In this document: positions 1 to 5,287 of the stretch, one piece after another
Layout: each line of letters opens with the position of its first letter
Numbering within the stretch: the stretch's first letter is position 1
From: JACKLD01 sp049297695
Lineage (GTDB): Bacteria > Pseudomonadota > Alphaproteobacteria > UBA2136 > UBA6156
DNA length: 10,567 bases
Direction of reading: 5' to 3'
NCBI GenBank assembly: GCA_049297695.1
Contig: JBAQUT010000066.1
Span: 1-10,567 of the forward strand
Notes under the pieces: model-generated
Databases searched by the model: none
The model's input: only the letters and a program-made list of their open reading frames with translations
Told to the model about the DNA's origin: nothing
Made by a program: the position numbers and the translations under genes

Positions 1-2
1 AA

Positions 3-599
3 ACCTATATGCCGTTATGGTTTTTAGCGTTTATGCTGGGGGCGTGTTGTGAGTCGGTTTACGATTTCATCATCCCCCATACCCAAGCCTTTGGTTTGAG
101 TATGGTATCCGCCAACGGAGCCTACAGTGCCTTGCTGTTGGGGGCGGTGGTGTTGCAATTGCCTCTTTCGTGCGTGTTGCACAAGGCGCAGGGCGTATTT
201 CGTCAAGCCAGCGTGTTGGCCATCATGTTGGCGATATCTGTCAGCATATTGCCTGTGTTAGGCCCGTCTGTACCTGCTGTTATGGGTATGTTGGTGGGGG
301 TGGGAGGCCTTACGGCAGCCTTGGCTGTTTTGGCAGATACCTTTGTGTGCAAAACCATGCCGCGCAACATGCATTCCCAAGGCCTCCAATTTTCCGAATT
401 GGTGTATGTTGTAGGGGGTATCGCCGGTGCCCAAACTACGGGGTACGCGATGGATGTGGCCGGGCCCGTGTGGGGTCATGCTGCGGCACAAGGGGTTCTT
501 GCATGTGTTTTGGTAGGGGCATTGTTGCTTATGATCTTGAGATTTCAAAAACATCATATAATAAAAACCTTGAAACCATATCTACTTTCTGCGGCATAA
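3..599 (+). CDS. MFS transporter, C-terminal half (5' end outside window)
   Basis: The reading frame is open to the left edge, so the gene begins upstream and only about 198 C-terminal residues are visible. They form roughly six hydrophobic segments separated by short loops, which is half of a 12-helix major facilitator. The segment around LADTFVCKTMP followed by ELVYVVGGIAGAQTTGYAMD resembles the loop and helix pair in the second half of MFS permeases. The protein would be an inner-membrane secondary transporter; the substrate cannot be read from this part. It ends with a basic tail (FQKHHIIKTLK) and a TAA. flhB follows after 73 nt on the same strand, with no clear terminator between, so read-through is possible although the functions look unrelated. 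The internal ATG at position 9 falls mid-protein and is not a likely true start. Confidence 0.75.
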   Translation, partial: TYMPLWFLAFMLGACCESVYDFIIPHTQAFGLSMVSANGAYSALLLGAVVLQLPLSCVLHKAQGVFRQASVLAIMLAISVSILPVLGPSVPAVMGMLVGVGGLTAALAVLADTFVCKTMPRNMHSQGLQFSELVYVVGGIAGAQTTGYAMDVAGPVWGHAAAQGVLACVLVGALLLMILRFQKHHIIKTLKPYLLSAA

Positions 600-672
600 G
601 TGTATCAATCGGTTGCACCAATGTTAGGCGAGAGCCCTAGCATCCCAACACCCAAGCACCTAGCATCCTCCC

Positions 673-1755
673 ATGGCCGACGATGAAGACCAGTCCTCCA
701 AAACCGAAGAGCCCAGCCAGCGCAAGCTGGACAAGCTGCGGGAAGAAGGCAACATGCCCAACAGCCGCGAAGTGGGGCATGTGTTTGCGTTGCTGGGCAC
801 GTTGATTGTGGTGGGGCTGGTAGGCCCGTGGACCATGGCCAACTTGCTGGAATTTACTGGCAGCGTGCTGCAAAACGCCGGCACGGTGCGGCTGGTAACC
901 ACGCCGGATATGGGTGCGGTGATTACTCATGCCATGCTGACGGGCCTGATGTATTTAATGCCCATTTTGCTGGTGTTTATGGTGCTGGGGTATGTGGCGG
1001 GGTTTATCCAAACGGGTGGGAATATCTCCACTAAGCCGCTGAGCATCAATTTGGAAAAGATATCGCCCATGGCGGGATTTAAGCGCATGTTCTCGCTGAA
1101 AAGTGTGGCGGAGCTGATTAAGGCGATTATCAAGTTTGGGATTATCGGCGCCGGTATGGTGGCCCTTGTGTACGGCAAAATGGAGGATATTTTGCACACG
1201 GCGGATAGCAGCCTGTTGGCAGCCTTGAGCGGCACCCACCGCCTGATGCTGGAAGTGATTGCCGTGGCGTTGCTGATGATGCTGCTGCTGGCCATGGTGG
1301 ATTATTTGTTCCAGCGCTTTCAATACATGCAGCAGCACATGATGAGCCGCAAGGAAATGAAAGATGAATTTAAAGAAAGCGAGGGCGACCCCCATGTGAA
1401 GCAGCGTCAGCGGCAAATACGGCTGGAGAGGTCTCGCAAGCGGATGATGAGCAACGTGCCCAAGGCCGACGTGGTGATTACCAACCCCACCCACTACAGC
1501 GTGGCGTTGCGCTATAAGCCCGAGGAGGGGGATGCCGCACCGACATTGTTGGCCAAAGGGCTGGACCATATGGCCATACGCATCCGCGAGGTGGCGCGGG
1601 AGCATAACATCCCGTTGTACGAAGACGCACCCTTGGCCCGCACCTTGTACGCCCAAGTGGAAATTGACGACGAAATCCCCCTCCAGCTGTACGAGGTGGT
1701 TGCCAAAGTGATGGCCTTTGTGATGGAGTTGAAAAAGAAACGGAGGGCAGCGTAG
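673..1755 (+). CDS. flhB: Flagellar export gate / substrate-specificity switch protein FlhB
   Basis: FlhB is the inner-membrane component of the flagellar type III export apparatus that switches secretion from rod/hook subunits to filament subunits. The 360-residue length is usual for the family. The N-terminus (DQSSKTEEPSQRKLDKLREEG) is the characteristic charged cytoplasmic segment. Four membrane segments follow at about residues 36-54, 87-112, 146-168 and 191-216, then a cytoplasmic domain. The autocleavage motif NPTH is intact at residues 271-274 inside VVITNPTHYSVALRY, so the switch should work. The C-terminus is basic (KKKRRAA). The ATG at 673 gives the expected start but has no recognisable Shine-Dalgarno sequence. 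A 10-base direct repeat (cctagcatcc) occurs at 636-645 and 659-668 just upstream. It is separated from the other export genes fliQ and fliR, which lie on the opposite strand at the right of the window. Confidence 0.97.
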   Translation: MADDEDQSSKTEEPSQRKLDKLREEGNMPNSREVGHVFALLGTLIVVGLVGPWTMANLLEFTGSVLQNAGTVRLVTTPDMGAVITHAMLTGLMYLMPILLVFMVLGYVAGFIQTGGNISTKPLSINLEKISPMAGFKRMFSLKSVAELIKAIIKFGIIGAGMVALVYGKMEDILHTADSSLLAALSGTHRLMLEVIAVALLMMLLLAMVDYLFQRFQYMQQHMMSRKEMKDEFKESEGDPHVKQRQRQIRLERSRKRMMSNVPKADVVITNPTHYSVALRYKPEEGDAAPTLLAKGLDHMAIRIREVAREHNIPLYEDAPLARTLYAQVEIDDEIPLQLYEVVAKVMAFVMELKKKRRAA

Positions 1756-1762
1756 AGGCTTG

Positions 1763-1788
1763 CCCTCCGTAGCCTTGGCGAAGGAGGG
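1763..1788. repeat. Intergenic palindromic repeat (possible flhB terminator hairpin)
   Basis: A 26-base imperfect palindrome starts 7 nt after the flhB stop. The arms CCCTCC and GGAGGG pair perfectly; inside, T-A, G-C and C-G pairs continue with two mismatches around a CTTG centre. Its conceptual translations contain peptides such as FAKATEG and LRQGYGGQA, which I recognise as recurrent spurious peptides from dispersed intergenic repeats in many bacterial assemblies; that is recollection, not a search. Only one copy occurs in this window. It could end flhB transcription, but no T-run follows, so intrinsic termination would be weak. The left arm can also pair with the end of flhB (see the finding on competing hairpins). 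Confidence 0.6.
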
Positions 1789-1816
1789 TGGAACTGAAGC
1801 GGAAACATAAGGTGGC

Positions 1817-1849
1817 TTGACAGAGGGTAACCCCCACCCCACATATAAG
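1817..1849 (+). promoter_or_regulatory. Possible sigma-70-type promoter with long spacer
   Basis: A perfect TTGACA lies at 1817-1822 and TATAAG (continuing as TATAAGAT) at 1844-1849, just upstream of the gene at 1871. The spacer is 21 bp, well over the usual 16-18 bp. It is either a weak or activator-dependent promoter, or only one of the two boxes is used. Confidence 0.3.
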
Positions 1850-1870
1850 ATACACAAGGAGAAACATGAG

Positions 1871-2161
1871 ATGAGCTTGATGGTCTTTGATATGCCCCTG
1901 AACGGTGAAACTTACCGTATTCGGATGGATATGCAGCGGTTGCCTCATTCGTTTCAAATCCATACCTACACCGAGATAATCGAGGTGTGGAAACTGGGCG
2001 AACCCATCCAGTATTTGGGGAAATACACCTGCGAGATTGCAAACGCTGAGGTGGTGAGCGAGGTGATTGAAAACAGCGGTGGGCAGGATATTCCAGCCTT
2101 TATCCTTGCTGCCGCCCGCGAAGCCTACAACGCCCGCCTGAACCAAGGGCCAGACCGTTAA
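1871..2161 (+). CDS. Small uncharacterised protein (96 aa)
   Basis: I do not recognise the family. The ATG at 1871 is chosen because AAGGAG at 1857-1862 sits 8-9 nt upstream; the frame is open further upstream only through a TTG that coincides with the putative -35 box. The 96 residues are soluble-looking and mixed alpha/beta: an N-terminal part rich in beta-prone stretches (YRIRMDMQ, FQIHTYTEIIEVW, IQYLGKYTCEI) followed by a C-terminal helix (IPAFILAAAREAYNARL). There is no signal peptide or membrane segment and a single cysteine (residue 54). The composition resembles its flagellar neighbours, so it looks resident. It is co-directional with flhB and converges on flgH, with only 5 nt between the two stop codons. 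An out-of-frame ATGAGATGA at 1866-1874 overlaps the start and is probably chance. Confidence 0.75.
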   Translation: MSLMVFDMPLNGETYRIRMDMQRLPHSFQIHTYTEIIEVWKLGEPIQYLGKYTCEIANAEVVSEVIENSGGQDIPAFILAAAREAYNARLNQGPDR

Positions 2162-2166
2162 CGTTT

Positions 2167-2880
2167 TTAGAACGGCAACACTTTGTCCAGCACCGTCACG
2201 CCCCATTGAGGAGTTTGGGCGCTGTCCACCACGCCATCGCCCACGTAGGCAATGCGGGCTTCGGCAATTTTGCTGCTGGGAATGGTGTTGCCGCTGGTAA
2301 TGTCTTCGGCACGAACCACACCTGTTAGCTTCATAATCTGCTTTTCGTAGTTCACCATCACTTCGCGCTGGCCTTGTATCACCAACAAATCGTTGGGCAA
2401 CACTTGCGTTACCACGGCGGCAATGCTGCCGGTTAAGCGGTCTTTCCGCTCGTTTTTGCCTTTGCCTTTAAAGTCGCGGTTGCTGTCGGTATCGTTGAGT
2501 CCGTTGGTGGCAAGGTCTATCCCGCGGGTCAGCAATTGGCCCGAAATAAAGGGTAATACGCTCACGCCGCTGCTGCTGTTGTGTGTGCGGTTGGATTCGC
2601 TTTTGGCTTCCCCTTTGGCCTCCGCACTTTCATCCACCATCACGGTCACTAAGTCGCCCACGGTGCGGGCGCGGCTGTCTTTGAAAAACTGTTTGTTGCC
2701 CGGCACCCACAGGCTGCCCGCCGCAGGCTTGGGGGGCGTGGGGATAATCATCGGCGTGGCAATGCTGGCCGTTTGGGGGTTGTTCAGGTTGGCGCCCACA
2801 GGCGTCATGGTGGGGCGCGTCATGGTTTGGCAGGCTGCCAAAGCAACAACCGTAAGGGCCAATGTTGGAATGTTGCGCAT
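2167..2880 (-). CDS. flgH: Flagellar L-ring lipoprotein FlgH
   Basis: FlgH forms the outer-membrane L-ring bushing around the flagellar rod. The start at 2880 gives a type II signal peptide, MRNIPTLALTVVALAAC, with lipobox LAAC and the lipidated cysteine at residue 17. A GGAGG lies about 9 nt upstream, inside the end of flgA. A start further upstream would add an unlikely leader and overlap flgA. The 237-residue protein has the family features: a conserved core (GSLW near residue 55, then FKDSRARTVGDLVTVMVDE), a Ser/Asn-rich loop, LTGSIAAVVTQVLPNDLLVIQGQREVMVN, and VVRAEDITSGNTIPSSKIAEARIAYVGDG, ending in a Phe. It is the last gene of its block and starts 1 nt after the flgA stop, so translational coupling is likely. 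Its stop lies 5 nt from the stop of the convergent + gene, leaving no room for a separate terminator. Confidence 0.96.
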   Translation of the reverse strand: MRNIPTLALTVVALAACQTMTRPTMTPVGANLNNPQTASIATPMIIPTPPKPAAGSLWVPGNKQFFKDSRARTVGDLVTVMVDESAEAKGEAKSESNRTHNSSSGVSVLPFISGQLLTRGIDLATNGLNDTDSNRDFKGKGKNERKDRLTGSIAAVVTQVLPNDLLVIQGQREVMVNYEKQIMKLTGVVRAEDITSGNTIPSSKIAEARIAYVGDGVVDSAQTPQWGVTVLDKVLPF

Positions 2881-2881
2881 G

Positions 2882-3328
2882 TCAGTGTACCTCCACCTGG
2901 TTGGCCGAAACCACAACACCCACAAGGGTAGCGCGGCTTTCGGGGTTTAAAACTTTAATGCTTTCGCCCACACGGCCGTCTTCCAGCGCTTGGCCGTTGC
3001 CAACCAGTTCAAGGCCGGGTTTGCGATACACCACGGTCACGGTGCTGTTGCGGGTTACATCGGTGGCGGTTTTAACATGCAAGCGGCTTATAGGGGCGCC
3101 TGCCCGTAGCGGGTGGCTGGCTTGCATGCCAGTCAGTTCGTCCAACCCTTGCACGGTGCTGGCGTACACCTTGGTGCTGTCGGTATCTTTCAGCGTAAAC
3201 GCGGCGTCATCCAGTTTTTCGCCAGCGGCCACGGTGCGGGTGGGCACGGGGATGCTCATGGTGGCGGCCTGCGCCAAACCGCTGCACACAAGGCAAGCGG
3301 CGGTGAAAAGCAGGGTGCGGGTACGCAT
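2882..3328 (-). CDS. flgA: Flagellar P-ring assembly chaperone FlgA (short form)
   Basis: FlgA is a periplasmic chaperone needed to polymerise the P-ring protein FlgI. The start at 3328 gives a Sec signal peptide, MRTRTLLFTAACLVCSGLAQA, with probable cleavage after AQA (residue 21). AGGAA lies 7 nt upstream. At 148 residues it is shorter than the roughly 220 of enteric FlgA. It keeps the SAF-like beta-clip region: VAAGEKLDDAAFTLKDTD, then LTGMQASHPLRAGAPISRLHV, then the closing strands NSTVTVVYRKPGLELVGNGQALEDGRVGESIKVLNPESRATLVGVV. The last part is the most diagnostic. It follows the small membrane-protein gene by 19 nt and precedes flgH by 1 nt. No flgI is visible in the window. Confidence 0.93.
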   Translation of the reverse strand: MRTRTLLFTAACLVCSGLAQAATMSIPVPTRTVAAGEKLDDAAFTLKDTDSTKVYASTVQGLDELTGMQASHPLRAGAPISRLHVKTATDVTRNSTVTVVYRKPGLELVGNGQALEDGRVGESIKVLNPESRATLVGVVVSANQVEVH

Positions 3329-3347
3329 GAGCAAGTTCCTTTTTTTA

Positions 3348-3548
3348 TTAAATAATAAACAGCACGGGCAAACCAACCACCACAATGCTCAACCAGCCCA
3401 TCATGCGGATATCAAACAAGGGGCGTTGACGGTTAGCCACCATGTCGCGCCAGCTCAACAAAGCAAAACGGCCATCGCGTTGCATGTAAGGGCCGTGGCG
3501 GGGTTCGTCGTTCAGCCAGATCATAACTTCGGTTGCCAGTGTGTTCAT
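3348..3548 (-). CDS. Small tail-anchored membrane protein in the flgA-flgH block (66 aa)
   Basis: I do not recognise this family. The ATG at 3548 has a strong AGGAG 7 nt upstream (3556-3560 on the + strand). The product has a short charged N-terminal region (residues 1-48, with NDEPRHGP and RRDG-like basic stretches such as WRDMVANRQRP) and one C-terminal hydrophobic segment, MGWLSIVVVGLPVLFII (50-66), running to the last residue, so it looks like a tail-anchored or single-pass inner-membrane protein. It is first in a block with flgA and flgH behind a sigma-54 promoter, so a role in ring assembly or in stabilising the basal body is a reasonable inference from position only. An alternative start at 3617, 6 nt from the predicted transcription start, would give an 89-residue protein without a proper ribosome site. 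Confidence 0.72.
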   Translation of the reverse strand: MNTLATEVMIWLNDEPRHGPYMQRDGRFALLSWRDMVANRQRPLFDIRMMGWLSIVVVGLPVLFII

Positions 3549-3568
3549 TGTTGTTCTCCTAAGTGGGT

Positions 3569-3615
3569 GGCGCTTCCCGGCGCCGTCCCCCTTGGCGGAT
3601 GAACTGTTCATCCGC
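3569..3615 (-). promoter_or_regulatory. Structured 5' leader with two hairpins
   Basis: Between the predicted transcription start (about 3623) and the small-protein ATG lie two inverted repeats. At 3595-3615 a perfect 9-bp stem (GCGGATGAA / TTCATCCGC) closes a 3-nt loop. At 3569-3584 a 5-bp stem (GGCGC / GCGCC) closes a 6-nt loop. They sit before the AGGAG and could protect or regulate the mRNA. No riboswitch class is recognisable. Confidence 0.5.
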
Positions 3616-3632
3616 ATCTCCCGAAAGGTAAA

Positions 3633-3650
3633 ATGCATAACCCGTGCCAA
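3633..3650 (-). promoter_or_regulatory. Sigma-54 promoter for the small protein-flgA-flgH block
   Basis: Minus-strand sequence TTGGCACGGGTTATGCAT matches the sigma-54 consensus YTGGCACGRNNNTTGCW with one mismatch (A for the first T of the -12 box). The spacing between the -24 GG and the -12 GC is exactly 10 nt. The predicted start of transcription is near 3623, giving a leader of about 75 nt to the ATG at 3548. The terminator hairpin of flgG ends 9 nt upstream, insulating this promoter from flgF-flgG transcription. Such promoters need an enhancer-binding activator; in alphaproteobacterial flagellar systems this is typically FlbD. Confidence 0.85.
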
Positions 3651-3658
3651 CTTGCACA

Positions 3659-3682
3659 AAAGGCCATCAAGTGATGGCCTTT
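3659..3682 (-). terminator. Intrinsic terminator after flgG
   Basis: A perfect 11-bp inverted repeat (aaaggccatca / tgatggccttt) has only 2 nt at its centre, so it folds as a 10-bp stem with a 4-nt loop. It lies 24 nt beyond the flgG stop. On the minus strand it ends CCTTTTGTG, giving a short T-run. The A/T ends are symmetrical, so it may act on both strands. Its position between flgG and the next sigma-54 promoter fits a true operon boundary. Confidence 0.65.
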
Positions 3683-3706
3683 GTTATGTTATATCATATG
3701 GTTATA

Positions 3707-4489
3707 TCAAGTTACTTGGTTGAGGGTTTGCAGCATTTGGTCGGCGGCGGTAATCACCTTGCTGTTCAGTTCGTACGCCCGTTGGGCGGTAATCAGCTTG
3801 GTGATGCTTTCCACCGAATCCACGTTGCTTTGTTCCAAAAAGCCTTGGCTGATGGTACCCGCGCCGCCTTCGCCTGCGGTCGTATCGGTGGCGGTGCCGC
3901 TGGCTTCGGTGGCCAGGTAGTAGTTGTCTCCAATGTTTTGGAGGCCGGCTTCGTTGGTGAACATGGAGAGGGTGATGGTGCCCAGTTCGGTCACGGCATT
4001 ATCTACTTTGGCACTTACCACGCCCGTGCCGCTGATGGTAAAGTCGGTGGCCGTGGCGGGCACGGTGATGGCGGGGTCCAGCGGGTAGCCTTCTTTGCTC
4101 ACAATCTGTCCGTCTTGGTTGACTTGCAGGCTACCATCCCGCGTGTAGGCGGTGGTGCCATCGGGCAGGGTGATACGCAGGAAACCGCGGCCGGACACCG
4201 CCATATCAAAGTTATTACCCGTGTTAGCCAAGGTGCCTTGGGCCATAATTTTGTAAACGCTTCCGGTGTTCACACCCAGCCCGATTTGCATGCCGGTAGG
4301 GGCCAGCGTGCCCGAGCCGCTGGTGATGGCGCCCACGCCCACACGGTTCAGGTACATCAAATCTTCAAACGCCGCTTGGCTTTGTTTAAAGCCCGTGGTG
4401 TTCAAGTTGGCAATGTTGTTGGAAAGCACGTCCACGTTCAGCTGTTGGGCGTGCATCCCGGTGGCGGCAATGCGGAGGGCTTGCATCAT
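3707..4489 (-). CDS. flgG: Flagellar distal rod protein FlgG
   Basis: FlgG forms the distal rod of the flagellar axle. The 260-residue length and the sequence are typical of the family. The N-terminus MMQALRIAATGMHAQQLNVDVLSNNIANLNTTGF carries the rod/hook signature NNIANLNTTGF at 24-34. The FlgG-specific insert SGSGTLAPTGMQIGLGV follows at about residues 57-73. The C-terminal helix SNVDSVESITKLITAQRAYELNSKVITAADQMLQTLNQV packs against the N-terminal helix in the rod. There are two tandem ATGs (4489 and 4486); the first is kept because FlgG proteins commonly begin MM, and GGAG lies 10 nt upstream. It follows flgF by 26 nt and is closed by a terminator hairpin, so flgF-flgG is a two-gene unit. 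Confidence 0.97.
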   Translation of the reverse strand: MMQALRIAATGMHAQQLNVDVLSNNIANLNTTGFKQSQAAFEDLMYLNRVGVGAITSGSGTLAPTGMQIGLGVNTGSVYKIMAQGTLANTGNNFDMAVSGRGFLRITLPDGTTAYTRDGSLQVNQDGQIVSKEGYPLDPAITVPATATDFTISGTGVVSAKVDNAVTELGTITLSMFTNEAGLQNIGDNYYLATEASGTATDTTAGEGGAGTISQGFLEQSNVDSVESITKLITAQRAYELNSKVITAADQMLQTLNQVT

Positions 4490-4515
4490 GGGTTAGGTTC
4501 TCCTTGCGTTAAAAT

Positions 4516-5241
4516 CTATTGGGTTCCGCCCAAGGTGCGGATGGCCCGCTCCTGGAGCTGTTCGCTGCTTTGCAGCAGCTTCAAACTGGTTTGGTAGGCG
4601 CGGGAGGCATCTTGCAGCATCACGCTTTCCTTCACGGGGTCTACGTTGCTGGCTTCGATTTTGCCTTGGATGACCGTAGGATTGGCCGAAGGAACGGGTG
4701 TTGCCCCACCCGCCGTAAACGCCACGTTGCCAGTGCGTTGCAGGCTTTGAAGTTCGTCATCTTGAAATTCAAACACCCCAATTTGGGCCACTTGGCCTTG
4801 CTCGGTGGCCAGCGTGCCGTCGCGGGCGATGATGATATCCCGAACACCTGCGGGGAGTTGGATGGGGCCTTGGGCGATATCCAGCACGGGGTAGCCTTCG
4901 GGAGTCATCAAAGTTCCGTCGTTAGCAACCACAAAGTGGCCGCGGCGGGTGTATTGGGTTTCGCCGTTCACATCAATGGCAAAAAAGCCTTTCCCTGCAA
5001 TGGCGGCGTTGGTGGGGCTGCCGCTTTCCGCCAGCACACCGGCGTTGTAATCAATCACCATGCTTCTATCCGCCACATAGCTGGCCGTGGGGTGGCCTAG
5101 GGGGCGGCTCACCACTTCTTTGAATTCGTAGTCTTTGCGGCGGTAGCCATCGGTGTTGGCGTTGGCGATGTTGTCGGCCATAGCGGTAAACTTCCGCTGG
5201 GTGGCCAAGGCGCGTGCCGTAAGGATGGATATCTCTTGCAT
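4516..5241 (-). CDS. flgF: Flagellar proximal rod protein FlgF
   Basis: FlgF is a rod component exported by the flagellar type III system. The 241-residue product starts MQEISILTARALATQRKFTAMADNIANANTDGYRRKDYEFKEV, with the rod signature DNIANANTDGY at 23-33. The middle region (GKGFFAIDVNGETQYTRRGHFVVANDGTLMTPEGYPVLD) is shared by FlgE/F/G proteins. The C-terminus EASNVDPVKESVMLQDASRAYQTSLKLLQSSEQLQERAIRTLGG is typical of FlgF. The length and the absence of the FlgG-specific insert separate it from FlgG. No in-frame ATG, GTG or TTG exists upstream before the sigma-54 promoter, so the ATG at 5241 is well fixed. It has no convincing ribosome-binding site (only AGGGG 2 nt away) and the predicted transcription start is within 2 nt of the ATG, suggesting a leaderless transcript. 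Confidence 0.95.
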   Translation of the reverse strand: MQEISILTARALATQRKFTAMADNIANANTDGYRRKDYEFKEVVSRPLGHPTASYVADRSMVIDYNAGVLAESGSPTNAAIAGKGFFAIDVNGETQYTRRGHFVVANDGTLMTPEGYPVLDIAQGPIQLPAGVRDIIIARDGTLATEQGQVAQIGVFEFQDDELQSLQRTGNVAFTAGGATPVPSANPTVIQGKIEASNVDPVKESVMLQDASRAYQTSLKLLQSSEQLQERAIRTLGGTQ

Positions 5242-5252
5242 AGCCCCTGTAA

Positions 5253-5269
5253 TGCACGGGGCGTGCCAA
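5253..5269 (-). promoter_or_regulatory. Sigma-54 promoter for flgF-flgG
   Basis: Minus-strand sequence TTGGCACGCCCCGTGCA has a perfect -24 element and a -12 element GTGCA (consensus TTGCW, one mismatch) with exact spacing. The two elements also form an inverted repeat, GCACG-CCC-CGTGC. A second inverted repeat (gcccc 5243-5247 / ggggc 5258-5262) spans -12 to +1. The predicted +1 is at about 5242, directly before the flgF ATG. Confidence 0.85.
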
Positions 5270-5287
5270 GGTTGTGGGGTATGAGTC

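Noticed and set aside
955..1857. Long open frame on the minus strand opposite flhB (about 300 codons).
   Set aside because: It lies antisense to a certain flhB, is rich in His/Gln from codon complementarity, and reads through the palindromic repeat giving the false peptide FAKATEG.
1866..1874. Two-codon ORF ATGAGATGA overlapping the start at 1871.
   Set aside because: Too close to the Shine-Dalgarno sequence to be initiated efficiently and too short for meaningful inference.
3688..3709. Direct repeat gttatatca (3688-3696 and 3701-3709) after flgG.
   Set aside because: Short, AT-rich and overlapping the flgG stop; no attachment-site or integrase context.
4150..4165. Further TGGCAC occurrences (for example minus strand in flgG, + strand at 6837) as sigma-54 promoters.
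   Set aside because: They lack GC at the -12 position with correct spacing and lie inside genes.
3644..4597. Long + strand open frame opposite flgG (about 317 codons).
   Set aside because: Antisense shadow of flgG; Gly/His/Val-rich without domain features, and it starts inside the terminator region.
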